DNA from: an uncultured Flavobacteriaceae bacterium
Lineage (GTDB): Bacteria; Bacteroidota; Bacteroidia; Flavobacteriales; Flavobacteriaceae
Direction of reading: 5' to 3'
Assembly: GCA_943842245.1 (NCBI GenBank)
Contig: CALTAJ010000002.1
Span: 1,017,596 to 1,081,595 of the forward strand
Length of the DNA stretch: 64,000 nt
Shown here: positions 54,603-63,229 of the stretch, piece after piece
Position numbering within the stretch: position 1 is the stretch's first letter
Layout of the letters: each line of letters opens with the position of its first letter
Program-made: the position numbers and the translations under genes
Notes under the pieces: generated by a model
What the model was told of the DNA's origin: nothing
Seen by the model: only the letters and a program-made list of their open reading frames with translations
Databases searched by the model: none

Positions 54603-55848
54603 CTGAAGCTTTAACTAAAAATAAGCCTGAATCTATATCGTTAATCGCTATAACCCCACTCTCGAAAAAGGGATAAATACTCCAAGCCCCATTAAACTTT
54701 GGATTATTATTAGAAGGATACGTATCAAAGAAACCAATTTCTATAACACTTTTATTTTGAACCTGACTAATATCCAACACTCTAAGTCCAGCGGTATAAC
54801 TCGCAAGATAAAATTTATTCCCTTTAACATAACCATTATGGTCTATTGCGTTTACTCCTCCAAAATAATTTACATGAAGGGTGGGATTGGAAAGACTAGT
54901 TAAGTCAAAAATACGTGTTTGAGTAGGAGCTCCATATTGGAGCTCATCTAACTCATCTCCAAGAAAAAAATATTGATGATCTTCCGATAAGAATCCTTGA
55001 TGGGAATATCCCCCGTTAGTATAGGTGATAGAATTAATACTAATTGGATTTGACTTATCAGTTACATCTATAATAATTATTTGATTATTTTTTCCTCCAT
55101 CACTATTACTCCCAAAAAGAAGTTCTCGTCCTTCATATTGAGTATCTGGACCATCGTAAATGACAATTTGAGCGTCATGAGTATATGAGTCATCAGCATA
55201 ACCTCCTACAATTGTCGGATTTTTAGGATTACTAATATCTATAAAAACAGGTCCTCCTTGATATAATTTAGAGCCAAAAACATAAGCATAACCACTTTCC
55301 TGATTGATCCATATATTATGAGCATTTCCAAAAGCAGTCAAACTAGCATCTGAGGTTAAGATTTGAAACTCGTCAAGCAATCTTAATCTAGTTAAATCAA
55401 ATACTTGTAAGCCATGCTCAGGTGCTTCACTCACAATAAATGCATGATTTTCATAAACTTTGATGTCACGCCAGGGACTAACTGTTGTTGCAGTGGGAAG
55501 TTTTCCCAAAAAAATTGGGTTTTTAGGATCACTTATATCGATAAAAGCTGTTCCATCATCAAGACCACAAAGCACATACTCCTTTCCAGATTCAAGATCC
55601 ACCCAGCCCCAATTATCATTTGCGGCTTCACTCCCAAAAGTTTCCAAAGAAATTTTTGCAAATAAATCATAACCTAAGCAGGGATAGATTCCAGCCATAC
55701 CATTGTCACAAGGAGTCCCTGATAAATCTAAAACTGATTGAATAGGGTTTGGTTCTAGTGGAATATCATCAATAATTTGAGGAAGTTCAGGAAGCTCTTT
55801 AGCACATGCAAAAACAAGAACAGATATAATTAGAAAACTTTTTTTCAT
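54595..55848 (-). CDS. Choice-of-anchor B family lipoprotein (LVIVD-type repeats)
   Basis: A 417-residue exported protein. I start at ATG 55848, giving the lipoprotein signal MKKSFLIISVLVFAC with Cys15; an ATG at 55884 in frame would add 12 residues ahead of it. The body has repeated strands ending in DISDPKNPIFLG, DISNPKNPTIVG, DVTDKSNPISIN and DLTSLSNPTLHV, the pattern of LVIVD/choice-of-anchor B propellers. NAHNIWINQ and DHNGYVKGN contain conserved His. Function unknown; such proteins are usual on Bacteroidetes cell surfaces. Co-transcribed with the propeller gene downstream. Confidence 0.82.
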   Translation of the reverse strand: MKKSFLIISVLVFACAKELPELPQIIDDIPLEPNPIQSVLDLSGTPCDNGMAGIYPCLGYDLFAKISLETFGSEAANDNWGWVDLESGKEYVLCGLDDGTAFIDISDPKNPIFLGKLPTATTVSPWRDIKVYENHAFIVSEAPEHGLQVFDLTRLRLLDEFQILTSDASLTAFGNAHNIWINQESGYAYVFGSKLYQGGPVFIDISNPKNPTIVGGYADDSYTHDAQIVIYDGPDTQYEGRELLFGSNSDGGKNNQIIIIDVTDKSNPISINSITYTNGGYSHQGFLSEDHQYFFLGDELDELQYGAPTQTRIFDLTSLSNPTLHVNYFGGVNAIDHNGYVKGNKFYLASYTAGLRVLDISQVQNKSVIEIGFFDTYPSNNNPKFNGAWSIYPFFESGVIAINDIDSGLFLVKASDE

Positions 55849-55886
55849 GTGTTTAAAATTAAACAATTTAATAAAGATTAGCATGG

Positions 55887-55916
55887 TTTGACATTTCTAA
55901 TCTATGCTTACTTTTG
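55887..55916 (+). promoter_or_regulatory. Promoter of thiL (strong consensus, leaderless?)
   Basis: TTTG (55887-55890), an 18-base spacer and TACTTTTG (55909-55916) match both Bacteroidetes promoter elements exactly. The ATG follows after TAAT. Transcription would start at the ATG itself or within a base or two. Confidence 0.55.
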
Positions 55917-55920
55917 TAAT

Positions 55921-56964
55921 ATGTTAGAAAATAAAAACTCTTCAAAAACATCCTTAAGTGATCTTGGTGAATTTGCCCTTATTGATCATTTAACAAAAAA
56001 ATTTGGTCTTGAAAACAAATCAAGCCACATGGGTATTGGTGATGATGCTGCGATATTACAACACGGCAATAAACCCACCTTAATCAGTACGGATCTTTTA
56101 ATTGAAGGTGTTCATTTTGACTTAAGTTATATGCCTCTTAAGCATTTAGGATATAAAGCAGTTATGGTTAATATTTCAGATATCTATGCTATGAATTCTA
56201 TTCCACAGCAAATAACGGTCTCTATAGCAGTTTCCAATCGTTTTACTTTAGAGGCTGTGGAAGAACTTTATCAAGGAATTAATTTAGCTTGCAAGAACTA
56301 TAAAGTTGATCTCATCGGGGGTGATACTTCGAGTAGTACAAAAGGATTAATCCTTTCCGTGTCAGTTTTGGGTTGTGCTTCTGAAAAGAAAATTGTAAAG
56401 CGAGATGGAGCTAAAGAAAATGATTTGCTTGTCGTAAGTGGAGATCTTGGAGGCGCTTATGCAGGACTTCAAGTCCTTGAACGAGAAAAAGCTGTTTTTA
56501 AAGTAAATCCAAATACACAACCCGACTTAAGTAATTATGCCTACAGTATTGAGCGACAACTCAAGCCAGAAGCAAGGAAAGACGTTATTGAATTACTGGA
56601 TGAACTCAATATTGTACCGACCTCTATGATTGACGTGAGTGATGGTTTATCCTCTGAAATTCTTCATCTTTCAAAGGCATCTAAAGTTGGTTTTCATCTT
56701 TTTGAAGAAAAAATACCAATTGATCCAGAGATAAGTCTAATCTGTCAAGAATTTAAATTAAACTCTACTACAGCTGCTCTTAATGGTGGAGAAGATTACG
56801 AATTACTTTTCACAATTGATCAAAAAGACTTTGATAAAATCAAAAATCATCCCTTACTGACTGTAATTGGTCATGCCTGTGATAATAAGGCTGGATGTCA
56901 ATTGATCACTGGACTAGGACACCAAATAGAAATATCTGCACAAGGGTGGCAATCATTCTCTTAA
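55921..56964 (+). CDS. thiL: Thiamine-monophosphate kinase
   Basis: A 347-residue kinase making thiamine diphosphate, the active cofactor. Motifs: HMGIGDDAAIL, LLIEGVHFDLSYMP, LIGGDTSSS, MIDVSDGLSSEI and GGEDYELLF, in the family order. I start at ATG 55921; a TTG at 55888 in frame lies within the -33 element of the promoter and cannot be in the mRNA if that promoter is used. Gene is alone and convergent with the ZIP transporter two bases away. Confidence 0.94.
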   Translation: MLENKNSSKTSLSDLGEFALIDHLTKKFGLENKSSHMGIGDDAAILQHGNKPTLISTDLLIEGVHFDLSYMPLKHLGYKAVMVNISDIYAMNSIPQQITVSIAVSNRFTLEAVEELYQGINLACKNYKVDLIGGDTSSSTKGLILSVSVLGCASEKKIVKRDGAKENDLLVVSGDLGGAYAGLQVLEREKAVFKVNPNTQPDLSNYAYSIERQLKPEARKDVIELLDELNIVPTSMIDVSDGLSSEILHLSKASKVGFHLFEEKIPIDPEISLICQEFKLNSTTAALNGGEDYELLFTIDQKDFDKIKNHPLLTVIGHACDNKAGCQLITGLGHQIEISAQGWQSFS

Positions 56965-56966
56965 AA

Positions 56967-57782
56967 TTAACCTAAGGCAACATCTAAGCTCATCATTACT
57001 ATAAAGCCTCCAATGAAACCTAAGGTGGCAATGTCTGTATAACGATCTTGTTGGGTTTCAGGAATAACTTCTTCTACAACTACGAAAATCATAGCTCCAG
57101 CAGCAAATGCAAGAGCATAGGGAAGTATAGGGGTAAAAAAGGTTACTGCTAATGCTCCAATCACAGCAGCAATTGGCTCAACAATTGCAGAAAGTTGACC
57201 ATACCAAAAACTTTTAAATCGCGAGACTCCTTGTCTTCTCATTGGCATTGATACTGCAATTCCTTCTGGAAAATTTTGAATTCCGATTCCAATAGCCAAT
57301 GCGACTGCTCCTGCGATAGAAGCTTCAGGAATCCCTGCAGCAACTCCTCCAAATAAAACTCCTACAGCCAATCCTTCTGGTATGTTATGCAATGTAATTG
57401 CCAAAACCAACAAAGTTGTTTTATGCCAAGGGGTTTTTATACCCTCTGATTCCTTGAAATTAATATGAATATGAGGTAAAACTTTATCCAAACTAAAGAT
57501 AAAAAGAGCTCCCAAACCAAAGCCTATAGATGCAGGAATTACTTTAATGAAACCTTCGCCAGGACTCATCTCAATGCCAGGAGCTAATAAACTCCAAAAA
57601 CTCGCAGCTACCATAACTCCTCCCGTAAATCCCAAAAGCCCATCCAGAAGAGCTCGATTCATCTCTTTGACAAAAAAAACTAACGATGCTCCAAGGGCAG
57701 TGAGTCCCCAGGTAAATAGAGTCGCATAAAAAGCTCCAAGAACCGGGTCTGTCTTTCTGAAAAATTCAAGTATGGTGTCCAA
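56967..57782 (-). CDS. ZIP family metal transporter (GufA-like)
   Basis: A 271-residue inner-membrane protein with about eight hydrophobic segments that takes up zinc or related metals. Metal-site helices are HNIPEGLAVGVLF and IQNFPEGIAVSMP, plus IVEPIAAVIG and VVEEVIPE. The start is TTG at 57782 with an in-frame stop directly before it and no ATG until residue 41, past the first helix, so TTG is required. A perfect -7 box is 15 bases upstream. Confidence 0.9.
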   Translation of the reverse strand: MDTILEFFRKTDPVLGAFYATLFTWGLTALGASLVFFVKEMNRALLDGLLGFTGGVMVAASFWSLLAPGIEMSPGEGFIKVIPASIGFGLGALFIFSLDKVLPHIHINFKESEGIKTPWHKTTLLVLAITLHNIPEGLAVGVLFGGVAAGIPEASIAGAVALAIGIGIQNFPEGIAVSMPMRRQGVSRFKSFWYGQLSAIVEPIAAVIGALAVTFFTPILPYALAFAAGAMIFVVVEEVIPETQQDRYTDIATLGFIGGFIVMMSLDVALG

Positions 57783-57797
57783 CTAAAATATTTTTTG

Positions 57798-57805
57798 CAA
57801 AAGTA
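57798..57805 (-). promoter_or_regulatory. -7 box of the ZIP transporter gene
   Basis: On the minus strand TACTTTTG fits TAnnTTTG, 15 bases ahead of the TTG start. No -33 TTG at the right distance. Confidence 0.38.
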
Positions 57806-57822
57806 AACAGTTTATATGAGTT

Positions 57823-57855
57823 TTTGAACATCTAAGCGACTTTTAGTTACTTTTA
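57823..57855 (+). promoter_or_regulatory. Promoter candidate of crtY
   Basis: TTTG at 57823-57826 and TACTTTTA at 57848-57855, 21 bases apart, precede the crtY ATG by ten bases. The last -7 base deviates and the spacer is at the long end. It is back to back with the ZIP promoter. Confidence 0.38.
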
Positions 57856-57865
57856 CAGCTCGACT

Positions 57866-59020
57866 ATGAAACAAAATTATTTCGATTTTATTATTTGTGG
57901 AGCAGGAGCTTCGGGCTTGTTATTATTAAAGGCAATAAGGGAAGATTCCTTTTTTAATGAGAAATCTATTTTAATAATAGAAAAAGAAATCAAAAATGTT
58001 AATGATCGCACTTGGAGCTATTGGGAATCTCCAAATGGATCATTTGACTCTATTTTATCAAAAAAATGGAGTAAAGCCAATTTTTGCTCTGAAGATTTTG
58101 ATTCAGATTTTGATTTGAATCCATATCAATACAAAATGCTTCGTTCTGCTGCTTTTTATCAAAGTATCAGAAATAAATATAGCAAACTAAAAAACACTAT
58201 TTTTTTAAATGCGGAAGTGAAGAATATTGATTCGAAAAACATAATGACAGAAGTTATTACTTCAGAGGAAAAATATCAATCTAAAAAAGTATTTAATAGT
58301 CTTTTCGATCCAAAACCAATGATAAACCAAAAAAAATATCCTGTATTACAACAGCATTTTGTTGGGTGGTTTATCAAAACCAAAAAACCCTCTTTTGATT
58401 CGAGAAAAGTTTTTTTTATGGATTTTAATATTCCACAAGTTCAAGAAACACGTTTTATTTATGTTTTGCCTATTGATAGACACAATGCCTTGGTAGAATA
58501 CACTCTTTTTTCTGAAAACCTTCTTCACTTCGATGATTATGAGACTGGAATAAAAGCTTATTTAGATTCAAAAGGAATTACAGAATTCGAAATAGAAGAA
58601 AAAGAACAGGGTAATATTCCAATGACCTGCTTTCCTTTTGAAAAATTAAATTATAGAAGTTTACTTCATATTGGAACTGCCGGGGGCTGGACAAAAGCAA
58701 GTACAGGTTATACATTTATGAATACCAGACGAAACATAGAGCGTTTGATCCCTTTTTTAAAAACGGATGCGGGTTTAAACACTTTTACAATAAAAAGTCG
58801 TTTTCGCTTTTACGATTTACTATTTTTAGACGTTCTGAATCGATATAATGCTCATGGAAGTAGACTTTTTACTAGAATGTTTAAGAAAAATCCACCAGTA
58901 AAAATATTTAGGTTTTTAGATGAGAAAACTAATTTTATTGAAGAACTCAAAATTATGGCTTCCTTTTCTTTAACTCAAAAAATATGGTTCTTAAAGGCAC
59001 TTTTTAAGAGAATATTTTAA
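57866..59020 (+). CDS. crtY: Lycopene beta-cyclase
   Basis: A 384-residue flavoprotein of CrtY type that closes the rings of lycopene to beta-carotene, a precursor of zeaxanthin in Flavobacteria. The dinucleotide motif FIICGAGASGLL is at residues 8-19, followed by NDRTWSYWES and the characteristic GTAGGWTKASTGYTF. No other carotenoid gene except the prenyl synthase next to it is in the window. The stops of the two genes overlap by four bases. Confidence 0.9.
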   Translation: MKQNYFDFIICGAGASGLLLLKAIREDSFFNEKSILIIEKEIKNVNDRTWSYWESPNGSFDSILSKKWSKANFCSEDFDSDFDLNPYQYKMLRSAAFYQSIRNKYSKLKNTIFLNAEVKNIDSKNIMTEVITSEEKYQSKKVFNSLFDPKPMINQKKYPVLQQHFVGWFIKTKKPSFDSRKVFFMDFNIPQVQETRFIYVLPIDRHNALVEYTLFSENLLHFDDYETGIKAYLDSKGITEFEIEEKEQGNIPMTCFPFEKLNYRSLLHIGTAGGWTKASTGYTFMNTRRNIERLIPFLKTDAGLNTFTIKSRFRFYDLLFLDVLNRYNAHGSRLFTRMFKKNPPVKIFRFLDEKTNFIEELKIMASFSLTQKIWFLKALFKRIF

Positions 59021-59997
59021 AATTTTCTTTCCATTAAATTGGTGCCAAAAGTTTTAAAAATAATTTTATTATTGTCAGATATATCTAGTATGTCTAATTT
59101 TTCGAAAGCAGCCTGAGTATATTTAATGACTAATGCTTTGCTGGCATCTGAAGCACCTGTCTTATCAAAAAGCGATTTTACAGCATTGATTTTTTTTGAT
59201 ACATTCTTTTCTTTTACTTCAGTCGAAAACCAATTCCTTAGGGTTGTTTTTTCTTTAGAAGACCCATTTTCCATTGCTTGATGATAAAGTATTGTTTTTT
59301 TATTTTCAATTATATCACCTGACAGTTGTTTTCCAAAAGATTCTGAATTTGCATATGCGTCTAGATAATCATCTTGAATCTGAAAGGCAATTCCTAACAG
59401 GACTCCAAAATCATATAAATTTTTTGAATCAGCTTGATTGGCTCCTCCAATCAAAGCTCCCATTTTTAACGAACAACCAATAAGAACAGCTGTCTTTAAT
59501 CGTACCATTTCCAAATAATCACCTTGAGTGACCTCTAGTTGAGTCTCAAAATCTAAATCATATTGTTGACCCTTACAAACTTCTATTGCTGTTTTACTAA
59601 ATAAACTATTTAATTTCCTGAAAAGAGGATCCTTATAGCTTTCTAATGCCTGATAAGCTAGAATCATCATTGCGTCACCAGAAAGTATTGCTGTATTAGT
59701 ATTCCATTTATTATGTACTGTGGCTGATCCTCTTCTTAATGGTGCAGAATCCATAATATCATCATGCATTAAGGTGAAATTGTGAAAAATCTCAACTGCT
59801 AAGGCAGCATCAATAGCCTTTCGATGATTATTGCCAAAAATATCTGCTGCCATAAGTGTAAGGATTGGACGAAGGCGTTTTCCTCCAAGATTTAGTAAGT
59901 AATAAATAGGTTGATATAGTGCCGCAGGAGGCGATGTTGAACAACTATTTTCTAAAGCTATTTCAAAAAATTGCTTATAATCTGTAAGCGAAGTCAT
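59017..59997 (-). CDS. Polyprenyl diphosphate synthase (FPP/GGPP synthase type)
   Basis: A 326-residue all-helical prenyltransferase. LGGKRLRPIL binds IPP; the first Asp-rich motif is Asp79-Asp80-x-x-Asp83 in MHDDIMDSAPLRRG and the second is in FQIQDDYLDAY. The residues before the first motif (HNFTL, with Phe and Leu near it) suggest a C15-C20 product, uncertain. Being next to crtY, it may supply geranylgeranyl diphosphate for carotenoids, but could also serve quinones. A perfect -7 box lies 11 bases upstream. Confidence 0.9.
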   Translation of the reverse strand: MTSLTDYKQFFEIALENSCSTSPPAALYQPIYYLLNLGGKRLRPILTLMAADIFGNNHRKAIDAALAVEIFHNFTLMHDDIMDSAPLRRGSATVHNKWNTNTAILSGDAMMILAYQALESYKDPLFRKLNSLFSKTAIEVCKGQQYDLDFETQLEVTQGDYLEMVRLKTAVLIGCSLKMGALIGGANQADSKNLYDFGVLLGIAFQIQDDYLDAYANSESFGKQLSGDIIENKKTILYHQAMENGSSKEKTTLRNWFSTEVKEKNVSKKINAVKSLFDKTGASDASKALVIKYTQAAFEKLDILDISDNNKIIFKTFGTNLMERKF

Positions 59998-60008
59998 ACA
60001 TTTTTTTA

Positions 60009-60016
60009 CAAAAGTA
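60009..60016 (-). promoter_or_regulatory. -7 box of the polyprenyl synthase gene
   Basis: On the minus strand TACTTTTG matches TAnnTTTG, 11 bases before the ATG at 59997. The leader would be about six bases. Confidence 0.4.
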
Positions 60017-60038
60017 GGATTTTATAACTAAGAGTCAT

Positions 60039-60081
60039 AAAAGAAACTTTGGAAACTTTTTTTGTATTTAAAGTTTCTTTT
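60039..60081. repeat. 12-base inverted repeat overlapping the GH3 promoter
   Basis: AAAAGAAACTTT (60039-60050) and AAAGTTTCTTTT (60070-60081) are perfect inverted copies 19 bases apart; a third partial copy, GGAAACTTT, lies directly after the left arm. The right half covers the promoter spacer and the -33 TTTG of the GH3 gene is in the loop, so a bound protein would block it. The arms are purine/pyrimidine sorted and A/T-rich. Confidence 0.45.
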
Positions 60082-60091
60082 GTTATTTTTA
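60061..60091 (+). promoter_or_regulatory. Promoter of the GH3 gene
   Basis: TTTG (60061-60064), a 19-base spacer and TATTTTTA (60084-60091) match the Bacteroidetes layout except for the last -7 base. The ATG is 22 bases further. Confidence 0.45.
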
Positions 60092-60113
60092 CAATCACAA
60101 AGAACGGTTTTCT

Positions 60114-62549
60114 ATGAATAGAAAAATAAAATTATTGTTAAAAATTTTAGTTGGTTTCTTAATCATAATAACTTGTTGTGGAATATTAGTCGGATGGTAC
60201 CTAAACTCTAATCTACTTTCTTTTGAAAGTCGCAACACAAACATTTTACATAAAGAGATCGAAATTAATGGCTATACATTTTTAGACAGAAATGGAAATG
60301 GAAAGTTAGATCCCTATGAAGATCAAAGAAATTCAATCCAAGATCGTGCAGAGGATATTCTAAGTAAAATGACTTTAGATGAGAAAATTCATCTATTAAA
60401 AGGATCTGGAATGGGTTCTGCTATTGGAGCATATTCAGATGGTATTCCAGGAGCTGTCGGAACCATTGTGTCTACACCAAGGTTGGGCTTACCTGAAATA
60501 TATTTATCTGATGGCCCTGCTGGACTTAGAATAATGTCAAAAAGAGATGATGAAGACAAAAGATATTATAGTACTGCATTTCCAATTGGAACATTATTAG
60601 CATCGACTTGGAATACTGAATTAGTTAAAAATGTTGGGGTCTCTATTGGAAGTGAAGCTAAAAGCTATGGCATTGATGTTGTATTAGGTCCCGGAGTCAA
60701 TCTTCATAGACATCCACTTTGTGGAAGAAATTTTGAATATTATTCCGAAGACCCTTTTTTAACTGGCCATATAGGTTCAGCTATGATTAACGGGATTGAA
60801 TCCAATGGAATTGGCACCTCACCGAAACATTTTGCTGTAAACAACCAAGAAACTTCAAGAAATTGGAATGATGCTATTGTTTCTGAAAGGGCTCTTCGTG
60901 AACTTTATTTGAAAAGTTTTGAGATTATTGTAAAAGAATCACAGCCATGGGCAATAATGACTTCTTATAATAAAATAAATGGCACTTATGCAGCGGAAAA
61001 CAAAAGGCTTCTTACCAATGTTTTAAGAAAAGAATGGAGCTTTGAAGGACTAGTAATGACAGACTGGTATGGAGGAAGAAACAGCACTAACATAATAAAA
61101 GCAGGTAATGATTTAATTGAGCCAGGTACAAAGAATGACTGGGATGATCTTAAAGAATCTGCTATAGACGGTAGCTTACCCATATTAGATATTGACACTT
61201 CGGTGAAACGGATTTTAGAGCTTGTCTTAAAGTCTAAAAAGATGCAAAACTATAATTTTGATAATAACCCTAAGTTAAAAAAGCATGCTTTAGTGGCTAG
61301 AAAGGCTGGATCTGAAGGAATAATTTTGCTTAAAAATAATAACACCCTTCCTATAAATAACATAAATAATATTGCCCTTATTGGATCGGCATCCTATGAA
61401 TTTATTACTGGTGGGACTGGGTCTGGAGACGTTGATGAAGCTTATTCTGTGTCATTAGATGAAGCCCTGAAAAATAATGGCTATAAACTAAATAAAGTGG
61501 CATTTGAAGAATATCTTAAACAAAATTTAAAAACCACACAAAAGAAAGAAGAAGAAGAAGAAGAAGATCTTGGGCCATTTGATTTTTTAATGAGAATGGT
61601 AAACCCCCCTAAACCATTAGATATTAATTATTCCCCTGAATTAATTAACAAAACAAGTGAAACGGCAGATATTGCAATTATAACTATTGGAAGAAATAGT
61701 GGAGAAACAGCTGACAGAAAAGTTAAGGATGATTTTCTGCTTTCTAAAAGTGAAATAACAATGATCGAAAATACATGTAAAATTTATCACTCAAAAGGAA
61801 AGAAAGTAATAGTCGTTTTAAATATCGGTGGCGTCATTGAAACTAAATCATGGAAGAATTTACCTGATGCTATCTTATTAGCATGGCAAGGCGGACAGGA
61901 AGCTGGGAATTCAGTGGCCGATATTATTACAGGAAAAATAAATCCAAGTGGAAAATTACCAATGACTTTCCCTAACGATATATATGATCATAAATCTTCA
62001 TTGAATTTCCCAATGGGAGGTGAACAAATGGGTATAAACGACATTATTTACGGTATTCAGAAAAAAGAAAAATCTGAGGATAAAAAAATTAAAAATAAGG
62101 ACTATACTCTTTATGAAGAGGGAGTCTATGTTGGTTACCGACATTTTGACAAAGACAAATTAGACGTATCCTATCCTTTTGGATATGGATTATCATATAC
62201 TAAATTTGAATTAAATGATTTAAAGGCAATAAGAAGTAAAGATATTATTAACATAGAGATAAAAGTTTCTAATATTGGAACTACTCCTGGTAAAGAGGTG
62301 ATTCAGGTTTATTCTTCAAAGCCCGATTCTGATGTTGATCGGCCAATTAAAGAACTAAGAGCATTTATAAAAACATCCTTATTAAATCCTGGTGAATCAA
62401 CCAGACTGAAAATGCAAATACCTCAATCAGAATTGAGTTATTGGTCAGAAGACGAGTCTCAATGGGTTTTAGAAAATGGTACCTACTCTTTTAATTTGGG
62501 TAACTCCTCAAGAACACTCCCATTGAATATTGATGTTGAAATAAAATAA
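60114..62549 (+). CDS. Glycoside hydrolase family 3 protein (beta-glucosidase type), membrane-anchored
   Basis: An 811-residue enzyme. One N-terminal hydrophobic segment (residues 8-30) either anchors or exports it. A canonical EF-hand loop follows (Asp58, Asn60, Asn62, Lys64, Asp66, Glu69 in DRNGNGKLDPYE). The GH3 barrel has the nucleophile Asp317 in GLVMTDWYGG and substrate residues in GVNLHRHPLCGRNFEYYSEDP; the second domain starts near GSEGIILLKNN, and a fibronectin-like domain closes it (DVSYPFGYGLSYT onward). A Glu-rich insert (KKEEEEEED) lies between. It acts outside the cytoplasm on beta-glucosides, probably from algal or plant glycans. Single-gene unit with its own promoter and inverted repeat. 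Confidence 0.9.
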   Translation: MNRKIKLLLKILVGFLIIITCCGILVGWYLNSNLLSFESRNTNILHKEIEINGYTFLDRNGNGKLDPYEDQRNSIQDRAEDILSKMTLDEKIHLLKGSGMGSAIGAYSDGIPGAVGTIVSTPRLGLPEIYLSDGPAGLRIMSKRDDEDKRYYSTAFPIGTLLASTWNTELVKNVGVSIGSEAKSYGIDVVLGPGVNLHRHPLCGRNFEYYSEDPFLTGHIGSAMINGIESNGIGTSPKHFAVNNQETSRNWNDAIVSERALRELYLKSFEIIVKESQPWAIMTSYNKINGTYAAENKRLLTNVLRKEWSFEGLVMTDWYGGRNSTNIIKAGNDLIEPGTKNDWDDLKESAIDGSLPILDIDTSVKRILELVLKSKKMQNYNFDNNPKLKKHALVARKAGSEGIILLKNNNTLPINNINNIALIGSASYEFITGGTGSGDVDEAYSVSLDEALKNNGYKLNKVAFEEYLKQNLKTTQKKEEEEEEDLGPFDFLMRMVNPPKPLDINYSPELINKTSETADIAIITIGRNSGETADRKVKDDFLLSKSEITMIENTCKIYHSKGKKVIVVLNIGGVIETKSWKNLPDAILLAWQGGQEAGNSVADIITGKINPSGKLPMTFPNDIYDHKSSLNFPMGGEQMGINDIIYGIQKKEKSEDKKIKNKDYTLYEEGVYVGYRHFDKDKLDVSYPFGYGLSYTKFELNDLKAIRSKDIINIEIKVSNIGTTPGKEVIQVYSSKPDSDVDRPIKELRAFIKTSLLNPGESTRLKMQIPQSELSYWSEDESQWVLENGTYSFNLGNSSRTLPLNIDVEIK

Positions 62550-62561
62550 TTATCAAGAAAT

Positions 62562-62579
62562 TATAATTAGAAAATTATA
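62562..62579. repeat. Short AT inverted repeat ahead of the TetR gene
   Basis: TATAATT and AATTATA flank AGAA, 44 bases before the tetR ATG. It could be the operator for self-control by the TetR protein, but only A and T take part, so chance is likely enough. Confidence 0.22.
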
Positions 62580-62623
62580 TGTGTTTTTTATAAATACATC
62601 GAATAATTATTAAAGCAAGAAAA

Positions 62624-63229
62624 ATGAAACAGAATATAATAAATGAAGCAGTTCCTCTATTTATACAGTATGGTTTCAAAAGTATAACAATAGACGACAT
62701 TGCAATAAAGATGGGAGTCTCCAAAAAAACAATTTATGCTCATTTTCCAAAAAAAGAAACTCTTGTAGAGACATGTGTATTTATACATTTTAATACTGTT
62801 TTTGAAAAAATTCTTAATATTTCTAAACATTCAAAAGACCCTATAATAGGACTGTATCAAATTAAAAAGGAAGCTTTAAAGCACCTCTCAAATGAGAAGA
62901 ATTCACCTATCTATCAGCTTCAGAAATACTATAGCAGTATATATAATAAGCTACAACAAATGGAATTTAATACACTTGAAGGAATGTTTTCCGAGAGTTT
63001 AAAAAAGGGAATAGAAATGGGTCTATTCCGGTCAGAAATTAATATTAATTTTGTGACTCGAATTTTTTTTAATGGGATTAGAGGAATTACTGATGTTGAA
63101 CTATTTCCTATAGAAGAATATAGAATTGATCAGTTGCTAATAAACTTTTCTGAATATCACTTACGTGCAATTAGCACAAAAGCAGGTGTAGAAAAATTAA
63201 ATATCTACAAAAAAGAACTTGATATATGA
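62624..63229 (+). CDS. TetR/AcrR family transcriptional regulator
   Basis: A 201-residue repressor. The N-terminal DNA-binding domain is complete: FIQYGFKSITIDDIAIKMGVS with the recognition helix in KKTIYAHFPKKETL (about residues 11-48). The C-terminal ligand domain is not like any I can name. Its stop overlaps the ATG of the TolC gene (ATGA), so it is the first gene of an efflux operon and most likely controls it. Confidence 0.92.
   Translation: MKQNIINEAVPLFIQYGFKSITIDDIAIKMGVSKKTIYAHFPKKETLVETCVFIHFNTVFEKILNISKHSKDPIIGLYQIKKEALKHLSNEKNSPIYQLQKYYSSIYNKLQQMEFNTLEGMFSESLKKGIEMGLFRSEININFVTRIFFNGIRGITDVELFPIEEYRIDQLLINFSEYHLRAISTKAGVEKLNIYKKELDI

Noticed and set aside
55888..55920. TTG start of thiL 11 codons upstream
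   Set aside because: It lies inside a strong promoter, between the -33 and -7 elements, so it would not be transcribed from it.
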